Shown here: positions 12,063-21,361 of the stretch, piece after piece
How the letters are laid out: each line of letters begins with the position of its first letter
Position numbering within the stretch: position 1 is the first letter of the stretch
Assembly: GCA_963777045.1 (NCBI GenBank)
Contig: CAVZPD010000015.1
Coordinates: 1 to 64,000 of the forward strand
From: JAPSGM01 sp963777045
GTDB lineage: Bacteria > Chloroflexota > Limnocylindria > QHBO01
Length of the DNA: 64,000 bases
Direction of reading: 5' to 3'
The notes under the pieces: generated by a model
Seen by the model: only the letters and a program-made list of their open reading frames with translations
Told to the model about the DNA's origin: nothing
Databases searched by the model: none
Translations under genes and position numbers: made by a program

Positions 12063-13885
12063 CCCAGCGACGCTGGGGCATCGAGTCGTCGTACCTCGAC
12101 GCATTCGGCCGGCGGCAACACATCTCCGAGGCCGTGCAGCAGCGCCTCCGGGAGACCATGGGACCGGGCGAGGGCCAGCCGCACCGGGACGCGATCGAGC
12201 CGGTGGCCGTGGTGCGCCGCGGTGGCCGCCTGCCGGTCCCGGGGGAGGTGACCCTCGAAGACGGGAGCCAGCTTGGCGCGCTGGCCTCGCTGCCACCCGA
12301 CGTGCCGTTCGGCTACCACCGCGTGGCAGCTGCGCAGGGCGAACAGCTGCTGATCACCGGCCCCGGCCGCTGCCATCTCCCGCCCGGACTGCGCACGTGG
12401 GCCTGGGCCGTCCAGCTGTACGCCACCCGATCTCGAGCGAGCTGGGGGATCGGCGACCTGGCCGACCTGCGCAGCCTGGGCAGGTGGTCGGCGAGCCTCG
12501 GCGCGGGGCTCATGATGATCAACCCGCTCAGCGCGCCCGCCCCGCTGGTGCCCCTGCAGCCGTCGCCCTACTTCCCGTCGAGCCGTCGCTTCCGGAACCC
12601 CATCTACCTGCGCATCGAGGAGGTGCCCGGCGCCGATGCCCTCGGCGAGCGGCTCTCGCACCTGGCTGTCGCTGGCCGCGCCCTGAACGGTGCCCGGCTG
12701 CTCGACCGCGACGCCGCCTTCCGGCTCAAGATGGAGGCCCTCGAGGCCATCTGGGACGCGCGCCGGCCGGGCGAGGGGCTCGATGCCTACCGTGCCGAGC
12801 AGGGTGCCGCCCTGCGCGAGTGGTCCACCTATGCGGTCATTGCCGAGCGCCACGGCCCGGCGTGGAGCCGCTGGCCGGAGGAGCTGCGCCGCCCCGGGGA
12901 CCCCGCTGTCCGTCGCTTTGCGGCCGATCATGCCGACAGGCTCGCCTTCCACGAGTGGCTGCAGTGGCTGATCGACGCTCAGCTGGCGCGAGCGGGGGCC
13001 GAGCTGCCGCTCGTCCAGGACATGCCCATCGGTGTCGACCGCGACGGGGCCGATGCCTGGGCCTGGCAGGAGATCATGGCGCTCGACGTCAACATCGGCG
13101 CCCCCCCGGACATCTTCAACCCTGCCGGCCAGGACTGGGGCCTGCCGCCATTCGTCCCGCACCGCCTGCGGCGTGCCGGCTACCTGCCGTTCATCCAGAC
13201 CCTGCGCGCGACGCTGCGGCATGCTGGTGGCCTGCGCATCGACCACGCGATGGGCCTCTTCCGCCTGTGGTGGCTGCCCCTGGGGGAGGCTGCCACCGAC
13301 GGCGGCTACGTCCGCTACCCGACCGACGAGCTGCTCGAGATACTGGCGCTCGAGAGCGAGCGCGCGGGGGCGCTCATCGTCGGCGAGGACCTCGGCACTG
13401 TGGAGCGGGGTGTCCGACGCGAGCTGGGCCGGCGGCGAATCCTCTCCTACCGCCTCGTCTACTTCGAGGACGAGCCGCCGTCAGGCTACCCGCGCATGTC
13501 GCTCGCCGGCGTGACGACCCACGACCTGCCGACGATCGCCGGCACCTGGTCCGGCGCCGACCTGGCCATGCAGGAGCGCGCCGGCCGGCCGCCCGATCCA
13601 TCGGGCTTGCGGAAGCTGCGCCGGCGCCTCGGGCGCGTTTGTGGGAAGGACCCGCAGGCTCCGGTCGACGACGTGATCCTGGCGGTGCACCGCGCGCTCG
13701 GCGCTTCGCCCGCCATGGTGGTCAGCGCGACGATCGAGGATGCCCTGAAGGTGGAGGAGCGCCCCAACCTCCCCGGCACGGTCGACGAGCACCCGAACTG
13801 GCGCGTCCCGCTGCCGGTGCCGACCGACGCGCTGATGGCCGACCCGTTCGTGCTGGAGCTGGCGAAGGCGCTGCGCCGCACCTGA
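12059..13885 (+). CDS. malQ: MalQ, 4-alpha-glucanotransferase
   Basis: MalQ is a GH77 amylomaltase that transfers maltodextrin segments between 1,4-glucan chains, recycling short chains left by debranching and trehalose release. The 608-residue protein contains WAVQLYATRSRASWGIGDL near the N-terminus of the barrel, RIDHAMGLFRLWW (nucleophile Asp about 394), IVGEDLGTV (about 442) and TTHDLPTIAGTW (about 487). The GTG start shares GTGA with the treZ stop; the open frame upstream of it is only the treZ shadow. It is last in the plus-strand operon and converges on glgB with 24 bases between stops. Confidence 0.93.
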   Translation: MTQRRWGIESSYLDAFGRRQHISEAVQQRLRETMGPGEGQPHRDAIEPVAVVRRGGRLPVPGEVTLEDGSQLGALASLPPDVPFGYHRVAAAQGEQLLITGPGRCHLPPGLRTWAWAVQLYATRSRASWGIGDLADLRSLGRWSASLGAGLMMINPLSAPAPLVPLQPSPYFPSSRRFRNPIYLRIEEVPGADALGERLSHLAVAGRALNGARLLDRDAAFRLKMEALEAIWDARRPGEGLDAYRAEQGAALREWSTYAVIAERHGPAWSRWPEELRRPGDPAVRRFAADHADRLAFHEWLQWLIDAQLARAGAELPLVQDMPIGVDRDGADAWAWQEIMALDVNIGAPPDIFNPAGQDWGLPPFVPHRLRRAGYLPFIQTLRATLRHAGGLRIDHAMGLFRLWWLPLGEAATDGGYVRYPTDELLEILALESERAGALIVGEDLGTVERGVRRELGRRRILSYRLVYFEDEPPSGYPRMSLAGVTTHDLPTIAGTWSGADLAMQERAGRPPDPSGLRKLRRRLGRVCGKDPQAPVDDVILAVHRALGASPAMVVSATIEDALKVEERPNLPGTVDEHPNWRVPLPVPTDALMADPFVLELAKALRRT

Positions 13886-13909
13886 TCGGGGCCTCCGCCC
13901 GGAGCCGCC

Positions 13910-16117
13910 CTACGTCCGACGGAGGACCAGCACCGAGAGCGGTGGAATGGTCAGCGTGGCGGCCGCCGGCTGCCCGTGCCAGCCCGGCTCCTCGGCGCGC
14001 ACGCCGCCGAGGTTGCCGAGGTTCGACCCGCCGTAGTGCTCCGAATCGGAGTTGAGCGCCTCCTCCCAGCGGCCGCTGGCCGGGAAGCCGAGCCGGTAGT
14101 CGTGCCGCGGGATGGGCGTCATGTTCATGACCACCACCACCTCCTCCTCGCCGCCGCGACGGATGTAGGAGTAGACCGATGCCTCCACGTCCGAGGCGTC
14201 GATCCAGGCGAACGACTGCGGATCGTGCTCGCCCGCCCAGAGCGCCGGCGTCTCGCCATAGAGGTGGCCGAGGTCCGCCATGAAGCGTTGGAAGCCTGCG
14301 CGCAGCCCCTCCTCGCCCGAGTCCCATGGCAGCTGCTGCTCGTGGTTCCACTCGAGCGACGGCGCGAGCTCGGTTCCCATGAAGAGCAGCTTCTTGCCCG
14401 GCTGGGTGTACATCTCCGCCAGCAGCGCGCGCAGGTTCGCGAATTTCTGCCACTCGTCGCCGGGCATCTTGCCGAGCAGCGAGCCCTTGCCGTGCACGAC
14501 CTCGTCGTGCGAGAGGGGCAGGACGAAGTGCTCGGTGTTCATGTAGAGCCCGCGGAAGGTGAGCTTGTCGTGGTGGTAGCGGCGGTGGACCGGATCCTCG
14601 CTGAAGTAGGCCAGCGTGTCGTGCATCCAGCCCATGTCCCACTTGAAGCCGAAGCCCAGGCCGCCGAGGTAGGTCGGCCGCGAGACACCCGGGAAGGCGG
14701 TCGACTCCTCCGCGATCGTGACGACGCCGGGGTATCGGCCGTAGACCTTCTCGTTCATCTCGCGCAGGAAAGCGATCGCGTCGAGGTTCTCGTTGCCGCC
14801 GTACTGGTTCGGCTTCCACTCGCCGTCCTTACGCGAGTAGTCCAGGTAGAGCATCGAGGCCACCGCATCGACCCGCAGCCCATCGATGTGGTAGCGGTCC
14901 AGCCAGAAGAGCGCGTTGGCGACCAGGAAGTTGCGGACCTCGGGGCGCCCGTAGTCGAAGATCAGCGTGCCCCAGTCCGGATGCTCGCCGCGCTGGGGAT
15001 CGGGATGCTCGTAGAGCGGCGTCCCGTCGAACTGTCGCAGCGCGAACTCGTCGTTGGGGAAGTGCGCGGGCACCCAGTCCAGGATCACGCCGATCCCGGC
15101 GTTGTGCAGCGTGTCGACCATGTGCCGGAAGTCCTCCGGCGAGCCGAAACGGGCGGAGGGCGCGTAGTAGCCGGTCACCTGGTAGCCCCACGAGCCGTCG
15201 AACGGGTGCTCCGCGACGGGCAGCAGCTCGACGTGCGTGAAGCCGAAGCGCTCGCAGTGCTCCACGAGCTTCTCGCCGGCCTGGCGGTAGCCGAGCCAGG
15301 AGTCGTCGGGGTTGCGCATCCAGGAGCCGAGGTGAACCTCGTAGGTGGACATCGGAGACCGATACGGATCGCGCTTGGCGCGCTCCGCCATCCAGGCCTG
15401 GTCGGTCCAGAGGTCGGTGTCCAGGTCCCAGACCCGCGACGCCGTCTCTGGCCGGACCTGCATCGCGAACGCCATCGGATCCGCCTTCAGGCGCAGCTGC
15501 CCGTCGCGACCGACGATCTCGTACTTGTACAGCTCGCCGGCGCCGATACCCGGGATGAAGAGCTCCCAGACGCCGGACGCGCCGAGGGAGCGCATCGGGA
15601 AGAGGCGGCCGTCCCAGCGATCGAAATCGCCGACGATGCGGACGCTGCGCGCGTTCGGAGCCCAGACCGCGAAGGCGACGCCGGTCGTCGCGCCCATGCT
15701 CCGCGGGTGGGCGCCGAGCACGTCCCACAGCCGCTCGTGGGTCCCCTCACCGATCAGGTGCAGGTCGAGGTCGCCCAGGGTCGGAAGGAATCGGTAGGGG
15801 TCGTCTCGCTCCCAGTCGTTCCCGTCGGGGAAGCTGAACCGCAGGCGGTAGTCGAGCGGCGGGGAGGCGTCGGGGACGAGCACGCCCCACAGGCCGTCGC
15901 CCAGCGACTCCATGGGAAGCGGCTTCTCGCCGGCCCGCACCAGCTGCACCCCCGATGCATCGGGGTGGAAGGTCCGCACCACGCTCCCCTCCACGGCGGC
16001 GTGCGCCCCCAGGATGGCATGCGGATCGTGGTGCTCCCCCCGGGCGAGGCGGGCGCGCTCCGCGTCCGGAACGCCGAGGATCTCTTGCTGGCGGCTCGAA
16101 GTCATGGGTCTAACCAT
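13910..16117 (-). CDS. glgB: GlgB, 1,4-alpha-glucan branching enzyme
   Basis: GlgB introduces alpha-1,6 branches into glucan; in the GlgE pathway it acts together with GlgE. The 735-residue protein has N-terminal CBM48-type modules, then the GH13 barrel with Asp in RVDAVASMLYLDYSR (about residue 417), Glu in IAEESTAFPGVSRP (about 467) and LPLSHDEVVHGKGSL (about 537). It is the long-form branching enzyme, about the size of E. coli GlgB. The first ATG (16117) has AGGA at a good distance and is preferred over the ATG four codons later. It is convergent with malQ, so its expression is separate from the rest of the locus. Confidence 0.93.
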   Translation of the reverse strand: MVRPMTSSRQQEILGVPDAERARLARGEHHDPHAILGAHAAVEGSVVRTFHPDASGVQLVRAGEKPLPMESLGDGLWGVLVPDASPPLDYRLRFSFPDGNDWERDDPYRFLPTLGDLDLHLIGEGTHERLWDVLGAHPRSMGATTGVAFAVWAPNARSVRIVGDFDRWDGRLFPMRSLGASGVWELFIPGIGAGELYKYEIVGRDGQLRLKADPMAFAMQVRPETASRVWDLDTDLWTDQAWMAERAKRDPYRSPMSTYEVHLGSWMRNPDDSWLGYRQAGEKLVEHCERFGFTHVELLPVAEHPFDGSWGYQVTGYYAPSARFGSPEDFRHMVDTLHNAGIGVILDWVPAHFPNDEFALRQFDGTPLYEHPDPQRGEHPDWGTLIFDYGRPEVRNFLVANALFWLDRYHIDGLRVDAVASMLYLDYSRKDGEWKPNQYGGNENLDAIAFLREMNEKVYGRYPGVVTIAEESTAFPGVSRPTYLGGLGFGFKWDMGWMHDTLAYFSEDPVHRRYHHDKLTFRGLYMNTEHFVLPLSHDEVVHGKGSLLGKMPGDEWQKFANLRALLAEMYTQPGKKLLFMGTELAPSLEWNHEQQLPWDSGEEGLRAGFQRFMADLGHLYGETPALWAGEHDPQSFAWIDASDVEASVYSYIRRGGEEEVVVVMNMTPIPRHDYRLGFPASGRWEEALNSDSEHYGGSNLGNLGGVRAEEPGWHGQPAAATLTIPPLSVLVLRRT

Positions 16118-16162
16118 ACCCGTCCTGCTCCAGCACGTTCCGTGCGAGGCCCTGCCCGCCGC

Positions 16163-18529
16163 TCAGCTGGCTCGCTCCCGGACCACCCTGGCGATGTCGA
16201 TGCTCCGCACGCTGCGCAGGATGGGCGCCTGGCTGACGAGGGCTGCCGCGAGGATTCCCAGCGCGGTGAAGAGGAACGTGGTCGGCTGGACGTGGAGGTC
16301 GAAGCTGAACAGGTCGCTGCTGAAGGTGGCCATGAACTCCCACGCCGCCAGGTAGCCGACGACCAGCCCAGGAATGATCCCCGCGACCGTGAGCAGCACG
16401 TTCTCGGCGGTGATGATCCGCGACAGCTCCGCGCCTCGCATCCCGGCCGCCCGCAGCGAGGCGAGCTCGGTCACCCGCTCGCCGATGTTGGCGGCCATCA
16501 GGTTGAAGAGCACCGCGAAGGCCATGACCGCGCCCAGCGCCAGCATGATCCCCACGAAGGCGTAGAAGAGGCCCATGAGCGACTCCGCCGTCCGCTGCAG
16601 GGCGCGGGCATCGGTGACGGCTGCGACGCCGTCCAGCGCCGCGAGCCGGTCCAGGACGCCCTGTCGATCGGCCCCCGGGTCGAAGCGCACGTTGATCTCG
16701 CGCGTGGCGGCCCGCAGGGTATCGGGCCCGATCATCTGCGACGCGGTCGCATCGCTGGCGTAGGCGAAGGTCCCCAGTGGCTCATCCACGAACCCGACGA
16801 GGGTGGTGGTCACCTTGCCGTCAATCCCGCTGAAGACCATTGTCACCTGGTCGCCCGGCGTCACGTCCAGGACGTCGCGCAGGGCGGTGCCGGCCAGGAT
16901 TCCGTCTGCGCCGATGCCCTCGGCCGGCGCGTCCAGGAACCGGTGCATGGTCGTATCGGCCGGGAGCGTCGCCAGCGTGGTCGAGTAGCGCTCCTCACCG
17001 TGCACGATCGTCACCGACAGGTGCGCCAGCGGCTCGGCGGCGATGACGCCGGACACGTCGCGGACGGCGCTCAGCTCCGCATCGGTCACGCCGGCCGGGA
17101 GGGCCAGCGTGGCGTCCTGCTGCTCGGCCTGGTTGAACTGCCGGTCGATCAGCACGCCGACCGTGTCGATCATCCCCCACGACACGAGGACCAGCGTGAC
17201 GGCGATCATCACCCCGACGATGGTGCTGATGCTGCGCACGCGCGAGCGACCGATCCCGCGCACCACCATCCGCCAGCGGGCGGGCAGGCGCGAGAGCGGG
17301 GGAATGATGCGCTCGAGCAGGCTGCGTGAGCCGATGCCGGAGCCGACGGCGGCCGACATCGCCGCTGCTGGGCTCATGCGCGAGGCGCGCAGGGCCGGGA
17401 TCAGGGCCGCCAGGGCGCCGGCCACGATCCCGAAGGCCAGGCCAAGCACGAAGGTGAGCGGCCGCAGCTCGACGACGATCACCGGGATGCCGATGACGCC
17501 GGTGTAGACGCGCGTGATGAGTCCGGCCAGGAGCAGCCCGGCGATCGCGCCGGCCACCGATCCCGCGAGGCCGATGAGCAGGCCGAAGCCCAGGTAGTGC
17601 CCGAAGACGCGGCGGCGAGGGAAGCCGACCGCGAGCAGCAGGCCGACCTGCTGTCGCTGGGCGAGGATCATCCGGCTCAGCAGGACGTAGGTGGCGAGGC
17701 CGGCAGCCGTCAGGAACATGAGCGGGAAGAGGATGGACATCTCGCCGAAGCCCTGGATGTCCTCGTTGAGGGTGGCGTTGGAGGACTGCTCGGCCTGGGT
17801 GATGGTGTCAGCGGCGCCGGCGGCCAGTGCGGTCTGGCGCAGGCGCCCCAGCAGCTCGGCCTCGTCGGCTGGGCCGGTGGTCGTCGCGAGCACTTGCGAG
17901 GTGGTGAGCTGTGGCGGCAGCGCCTGGAGCAGCGACCCCGCCCCGAAGGCCACGCCGAACTGGTCCGGCATGGTGAAGACCTCCTGGCGGCTGCGCGCCG
18001 GCCAGACGTATTCGGGCGAGGCCCCAGCCCCGGTGACGGTCAGCGTCTGCCAGCCGCCGGGCATCCGCACCTGGAACGTGTCGCCGGGTTCCAGGCCGAA
18101 GTTGTCGGCCATGTGCCGCTCGACCACCACGCCGGCGGTCTCGCCGGCAGCCGGCCGCCCACCGGAGAGCAGCAGCACGTCGTTGACGGCCGGCTCCTCG
18201 CCGGCGGTCCAGCCAACCAGCCGTCCAACGAACGTCTTCCCGTTCACCCGGAAGGGCAGGTCGGCGACCTGGCGCGTCTCGACGGCATCCACGCCATCGA
18301 CCGCCCGCAGGGCATTGGCCACCTGATCGGGGTCTCCGCCCTCGGCGGTCAGCGCGGCGAAGTGCGTGCGCCGGAAGAGCTCCGCGTAGGAAGCGGTCAG
18401 GTTGTTGTAGGCGTCGTACGAGGCGCCGAAGAGCGTCACCCCCAGGAAGACGGTGGCCAGGATGGCGACGAACTGCCATCGACGGCGCCCTACGTCGCGC
18501 AGCAGCTTGCGCTCGAGCAGGCTCACCAC
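16163..18529 (-). CDS. ABC transporter permease, FtsX/MacB-like
   Basis: This is a 788-residue membrane protein with an N-terminal anchor (WQFVAILATVFLGVTLFGA) and a large extracytoplasmic region. An FtsX-type core of three to four helices (about residues 265-400) is followed by a second N-anchor-like helix (about 425-450), another external domain, and a final FtsX-type core near residues 640-770. The duplicated layout is typical of putative ABC transport system permeases of about 800 residues that act as a monomeric double permease. The start GTG overlaps the stop of the ATPase gene (GTG at 18529 or 18526). The substrate is unknown. Partners are the ATPase and TetR upstream, a pattern common for lipid, peptide or drug handling systems. 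Confidence 0.85.
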   Translation of the reverse strand: MVSLLERKLLRDVGRRRWQFVAILATVFLGVTLFGASYDAYNNLTASYAELFRRTHFAALTAEGGDPDQVANALRAVDGVDAVETRQVADLPFRVNGKTFVGRLVGWTAGEEPAVNDVLLLSGGRPAAGETAGVVVERHMADNFGLEPGDTFQVRMPGGWQTLTVTGAGASPEYVWPARSRQEVFTMPDQFGVAFGAGSLLQALPPQLTTSQVLATTTGPADEAELLGRLRQTALAAGAADTITQAEQSSNATLNEDIQGFGEMSILFPLMFLTAAGLATYVLLSRMILAQRQQVGLLLAVGFPRRRVFGHYLGFGLLIGLAGSVAGAIAGLLLAGLITRVYTGVIGIPVIVVELRPLTFVLGLAFGIVAGALAALIPALRASRMSPAAAMSAAVGSGIGSRSLLERIIPPLSRLPARWRMVVRGIGRSRVRSISTIVGVMIAVTLVLVSWGMIDTVGVLIDRQFNQAEQQDATLALPAGVTDAELSAVRDVSGVIAAEPLAHLSVTIVHGEERYSTTLATLPADTTMHRFLDAPAEGIGADGILAGTALRDVLDVTPGDQVTMVFSGIDGKVTTTLVGFVDEPLGTFAYASDATASQMIGPDTLRAATREINVRFDPGADRQGVLDRLAALDGVAAVTDARALQRTAESLMGLFYAFVGIMLALGAVMAFAVLFNLMAANIGERVTELASLRAAGMRGAELSRIITAENVLLTVAGIIPGLVVGYLAAWEFMATFSSDLFSFDLHVQPTTFLFTALGILAAALVSQAPILRSVRSIDIARVVRERAS

Positions 18530-19245
18530 TCCACCTCCGCGGCCGGCAACGGGGTGGCGTTGTGCTCGTCGCCCACGAGCTCGCCGGAGCCGACGTGGAC
18601 GACGCGGTCGGCCATGCTTGCGATGGCCCCGTTGTGGGTCACCAACAGCACGGTCCGCCCGCGATCGACGGCGGCGCGCAGCAGGGCGAGCACCTGGCGC
18701 CCCATGGACAGGTCGAGCGAGCCGGTGGGCTCATCGGCCAGGAGCAGGGGCGGCTCCTTGACCACGGCCCGCGCGATGGCCACCCGTTGCTGCTGTCCTC
18801 CCGAGAGCGCTCCGGGGAAGTGGTCCATGCGCTCCCCGAGGTCAACCGCCGCCAGTGCCTGCTGCGAGCGGCTCGCGGCATCCCCATGCTCGAGCTCGGC
18901 GATGAGCTGCACGTTCTCGAGGGCCGTGAGCGTCGGGACCAGGTTGAAGAACTGGAAGACGAAGCCGACGGTCTCCCGGCGGTACGCGGTCAGGTCGTCG
19001 GACGAGAGGCCGACCAGGTCCTTGCCATCGACGCTCAGGCGTCCGGAGGTGATCGGCTCGATGCCGCCGATGACGTTGAGCAGCGTCGTCTTGCCCGACC
19101 CTGATGGACCGAGCACGACCACCAGCTCCCCGCGCGCGATCGTCAGGCTGACATCCTTCAGCGCGTCCACGGCGACGTCGCCGCTGCCGTAGCGCTTCGA
19201 GACGTGCTCCAGGTCGATGAGGGGAGTGGCGGGCGACGCGGTCAT
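18523..19245 (-). CDS. ABC transporter ATP-binding protein, LolD/MacB type
   Basis: This is a 240-residue ATPase that powers the adjacent FtsX-type permease. Walker A is GPSGSGKTTLLNVIGG, the signature is ALSGGQQQRVAIARA, and Walker B is LLLADEPTGSLD. The FQFFNLVPTLTALENV segment is typical of the MacB/LolD subfamily, which works with FtsX-fold permeases by mechanotransmission rather than a classical transmembrane tunnel. The ATG overlaps the TetR stop (ATGA), so regulator, ATPase and permease form one operon read leftwards. The substrate cannot be deduced. Confidence 0.9.
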   Translation of the reverse strand: MTASPATPLIDLEHVSKRYGSGDVAVDALKDVSLTIARGELVVVLGPSGSGKTTLLNVIGGIEPITSGRLSVDGKDLVGLSSDDLTAYRRETVGFVFQFFNLVPTLTALENVQLIAELEHGDAASRSQQALAAVDLGERMDHFPGALSGGQQQRVAIARAVVKEPPLLLADEPTGSLDLSMGRQVLALLRAAVDRGRTVLLVTHNGAIASMADRVVHVGSGELVGDEHNATPLPAAEVEW

Positions 19246-19853
19246 GAGTCCTCCTTGGTTCGGGTGAGCAGGTCGCGCAGCGTCGCGCTGGCCGGCGCGA
19301 GGTCGAGGGACGGGTCGATCAGCAGGTGCAGCCCCAGGCCGTCGAAGACGGCGCCGAGGAGCGCCGCCGTCCCGTTCGGATCAAAGCCCGCGGGGACCTC
19401 GCCGCGCTCCTGCGCCTCCTCGATACCCCCCTTCAGCATCTGGCGCAGTTCTGCCAGCAGCGCGGCCATGATTCGCCGCAGCTCCTCGTCGCGGGGTGCA
19501 CGAGCCAGGGCTTCCATGGAGAACCGCACCATCGGTTCGGCCTCGTCGAGGGCGGCCATCTCGCTGATGAGCGCGACGCAGCCGTCGGCGAAGCTGGGGG
19601 CCTGCAGCATCGCCTGCAGGGGGGCCTGGAATCCGTCGCGCAGCGCCCCTTCCAGGGCCGCGCGCAGCAGCCCCGCCTTCGACCCAAAGTGGTAGTTGAT
19701 CAGCGCCTGGTTCGAGGCGGCGCGGCGCGCGATCTGTCGAGTGGTGACGTGCTCCCAGCCGTTCTCGGCGACAAGCTCGATGCTCGCGGCGACGAGGCGC
19801 TGCCGTGTCTCCGCCCCGCGGCCGCCGCTGGGTTGAACGCTTGCTTTAGTCAC
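19242..19853 (-). CDS. TetR/AcrR family transcriptional regulator
   Basis: This 203-residue regulator has an N-terminal helix-turn-helix (VTTRQIARRAASNQALINYHF, about residues 37-57, followed by GSKAGLL) and a helical ligand-binding domain. The start is GTG at 19853. It sits inside an inverted repeat and 7 bases after a CATAAT -10 box, so the mRNA is probably leaderless and the protein probably represses its own promoter and the ABC genes behind it. The inducer is unknown. The shared operon suggests it senses the substrate or stress handled by the transporter. Confidence 0.9.
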   Translation of the reverse strand: MTKASVQPSGGRGAETRQRLVAASIELVAENGWEHVTTRQIARRAASNQALINYHFGSKAGLLRAALEGALRDGFQAPLQAMLQAPSFADGCVALISEMAALDEAEPMVRFSMEALARAPRDEELRRIMAALLAELRQMLKGGIEEAQERGEVPAGFDPNGTAALLGAVFDGLGLHLLIDPSLDLAPASATLRDLLTRTKEDS

Positions 19854-19866
19854 GCGTTCAATTATG
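19833..19866 (-). promoter_or_regulatory. TetR operator (inverted repeat) and -10 of the ABC operon
   Basis: TTGAACGC at 19833-19840 and GCGTTCAA at 19854-19861 form a perfect 8-base inverted repeat with a 13-base gap. Read on the minus strand, CATAAT (19866-19861) is a good -10, a TCGACT -35-like hexamer lies 18 bases upstream, and the GTG start is at 19853. One half-site overlaps the -10 and the other lies inside the first codons. Binding of the TetR protein here would block initiation. The assignment is inferred from position and symmetry. Confidence 0.6.
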
Positions 19867-20283
19867 CCACGTTTTACCCCAGGAAGTCGAGGCGGCGGGG
19901 GTGTCCTCCGGCCCGTCAGACGGGTGCGAGGCCGGGTACTCGTCCCAGCAGGTGCAACGGGGAGAAGGTGGTCCGTTTACCCGTGCCCGCGGATGGATCG
20001 GGCAAGCAGGAGCTGGAGACTCGCCGTTCCACCCACCACGGCGAGTGGATCGGGGAGGGCGTGGTGGATGCGCCCACCGCGTGGGTAGCGCGACGCGAAC
20101 GGTCCGGCAAGCAGCGCCACGGCGGGCCGCTGCGTCCACGGCGGTCCAGAGGGCCGGAGGCTGGTCCGTATGCTAGGGTTGCACGCGCGCCACACGCACC
20201 GGCGCAAACGCGTCTGCCAGCAAATCCCGAAACCGGACCCTGTCGTGCCACGGGCCCGCGAACGCCAGATTCCCGGAGGGAAG
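19867..20283. other. intergenic region between tetR and mreB
   Basis: This is about 420 bases without a credible gene. It carries the -35 side of the leftward tetR promoter and a TAGGGT -10-like box at 20174-20179, possibly for mreB. GGAGG at 20275-20279 is placed for the TTG start of mreB. Open frames here have no recognisable protein features. Confidence 0.5.
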
Positions 20284-21339
20284 TTGGGACTCTTCGACGG
20301 CCTGCTCGGCCTCCTCAGCCATGACGTCGGCATCGATCTGGGTACCGCCAACACGCTGGTGACCGTCCGTCACCGCGGCATCGTCATCAGCGAGCCGAGC
20401 GTGGTGGCCATGGATACGCGAACCAAGCGCGTGCTGGCCATCGGTGCGGAGGCGAAGCGAATGGTGGGCCGGACGCCCGCCAGCATCGTCGCCATCCGGC
20501 CCCTGCGCGACGGCGTCATCAGCGACTTCGACGTCACCGAGCAGATGATCCGCTACTTCATCCAGAAGGTGCACGATCGGTACGCCCGCATCCCGCGGCC
20601 GCGCGTGCTGGTCGGGATCCCGTCCGGCGTGACCGAGGTCGAGAAGCGCGCCGTGCGCGACGCGACCATCAACGCCGGGGCACGCTGGGCGCGCCTGATC
20701 GAGGAGCCGATGGCGGCCGCCATCGGCGCCGGCCTCCCCGTCTCGGAACCGAGCGGCAGCTTGATCGTGGATATCGGGGGCGGCACGACCGAGGTGGCGG
20801 TCATCTCCCTGGGCGGGATCGTGGTGGCGCAGTCGATCCGCATCGGCGGCGACGAGATGGATACCGACATCGTCAGCTTCGCCCGCCGCGAGTACAACCT
20901 GCTGATGGGCGAGCGCACCGCCGAGGAGATCAAGATCGCGGTCGGCTCTGCCTACCCCATCCCCGACGAGCGCACGGTGACCTTCCGTGGCCGCGACCTG
21001 CTGACCGGGCTGCCACGCAGCGTGGAGGTCGGCAGCGACCAGATCCGCGAGGCGCTGGAGCCATCCGTGGACCAGATCGTCGACGCGATCAAGGAGACGA
21101 TCGAGGAGACGCCACCAGAGCTGGTGGCCGACATCATGGACCAGGGCATCGTGCTGGCTGGCGGTGGAGCGCTGCTGGCCGGGCTCGACCGCCGCGTCGC
21201 CGAGGCGACCCAGATGCCGGTCCACATCGCCGATGACCCCCTGACCTGCGTGGTGCGCGGCACCGGGCGCGTCCTCGAGGAGCTCGACACCCTGGAGCGC
21301 GTGCTGGTCAGCGAACAGTTCACCCGCGCCCCGCGCTAG
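20284..21339 (+). CDS. mreB: MreB, rod-shape actin homologue
   Basis: MreB forms membrane-associated actin-like filaments that guide cell-wall synthesis. The 351-residue protein begins GLFDGLLGLLSHDVGIDLGTANT, with the phosphate-1 motif, and contains SLIVDIGGGTTEVAVISLGG (phosphate-2) and IVLAGGGALLAGLDRRV (adenosine loop). The TTG start at 20284 is chosen because GGAGG sits 4 bases upstream and it gives the family N-terminus with the short amphipathic membrane-binding segment; the upstream extension to 20170 is not MreB-like. mreC follows after 22 bases. No mreD, pbp2 or rodA follows. Confidence 0.93.
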   Translation: MGLFDGLLGLLSHDVGIDLGTANTLVTVRHRGIVISEPSVVAMDTRTKRVLAIGAEAKRMVGRTPASIVAIRPLRDGVISDFDVTEQMIRYFIQKVHDRYARIPRPRVLVGIPSGVTEVEKRAVRDATINAGARWARLIEEPMAAAIGAGLPVSEPSGSLIVDIGGGTTEVAVISLGGIVVAQSIRIGGDEMDTDIVSFARREYNLLMGERTAEEIKIAVGSAYPIPDERTVTFRGRDLLTGLPRSVEVGSDQIREALEPSVDQIVDAIKETIEETPPELVADIMDQGIVLAGGGALLAGLDRRVAEATQMPVHIADDPLTCVVRGTGRVLEELDTLERVLVSEQFTRAPR

Positions 21340-21361
21340 GCCGATGCGAGCGGGTTCGTAG

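Noticed and set aside
13886..13909. Intrinsic terminator between malQ and glgB
   Set aside because: Only a tight two-base-loop hairpin without a T tract is visible.
13976..17329. 1117-codon open frame on the plus strand opposite glgB and the ABC permease
   Set aside because: Low-complexity Arg/His/Val-rich translation with no motif, fully antisense to two recognised genes; a codon-bias shadow in GC-rich DNA.
20170..20283. N-terminal extension of MreB from an ATG at 20170
   Set aside because: The Arg/His-rich extension is not MreB-like, and the TTG at 20284 has a strong GGAGG.
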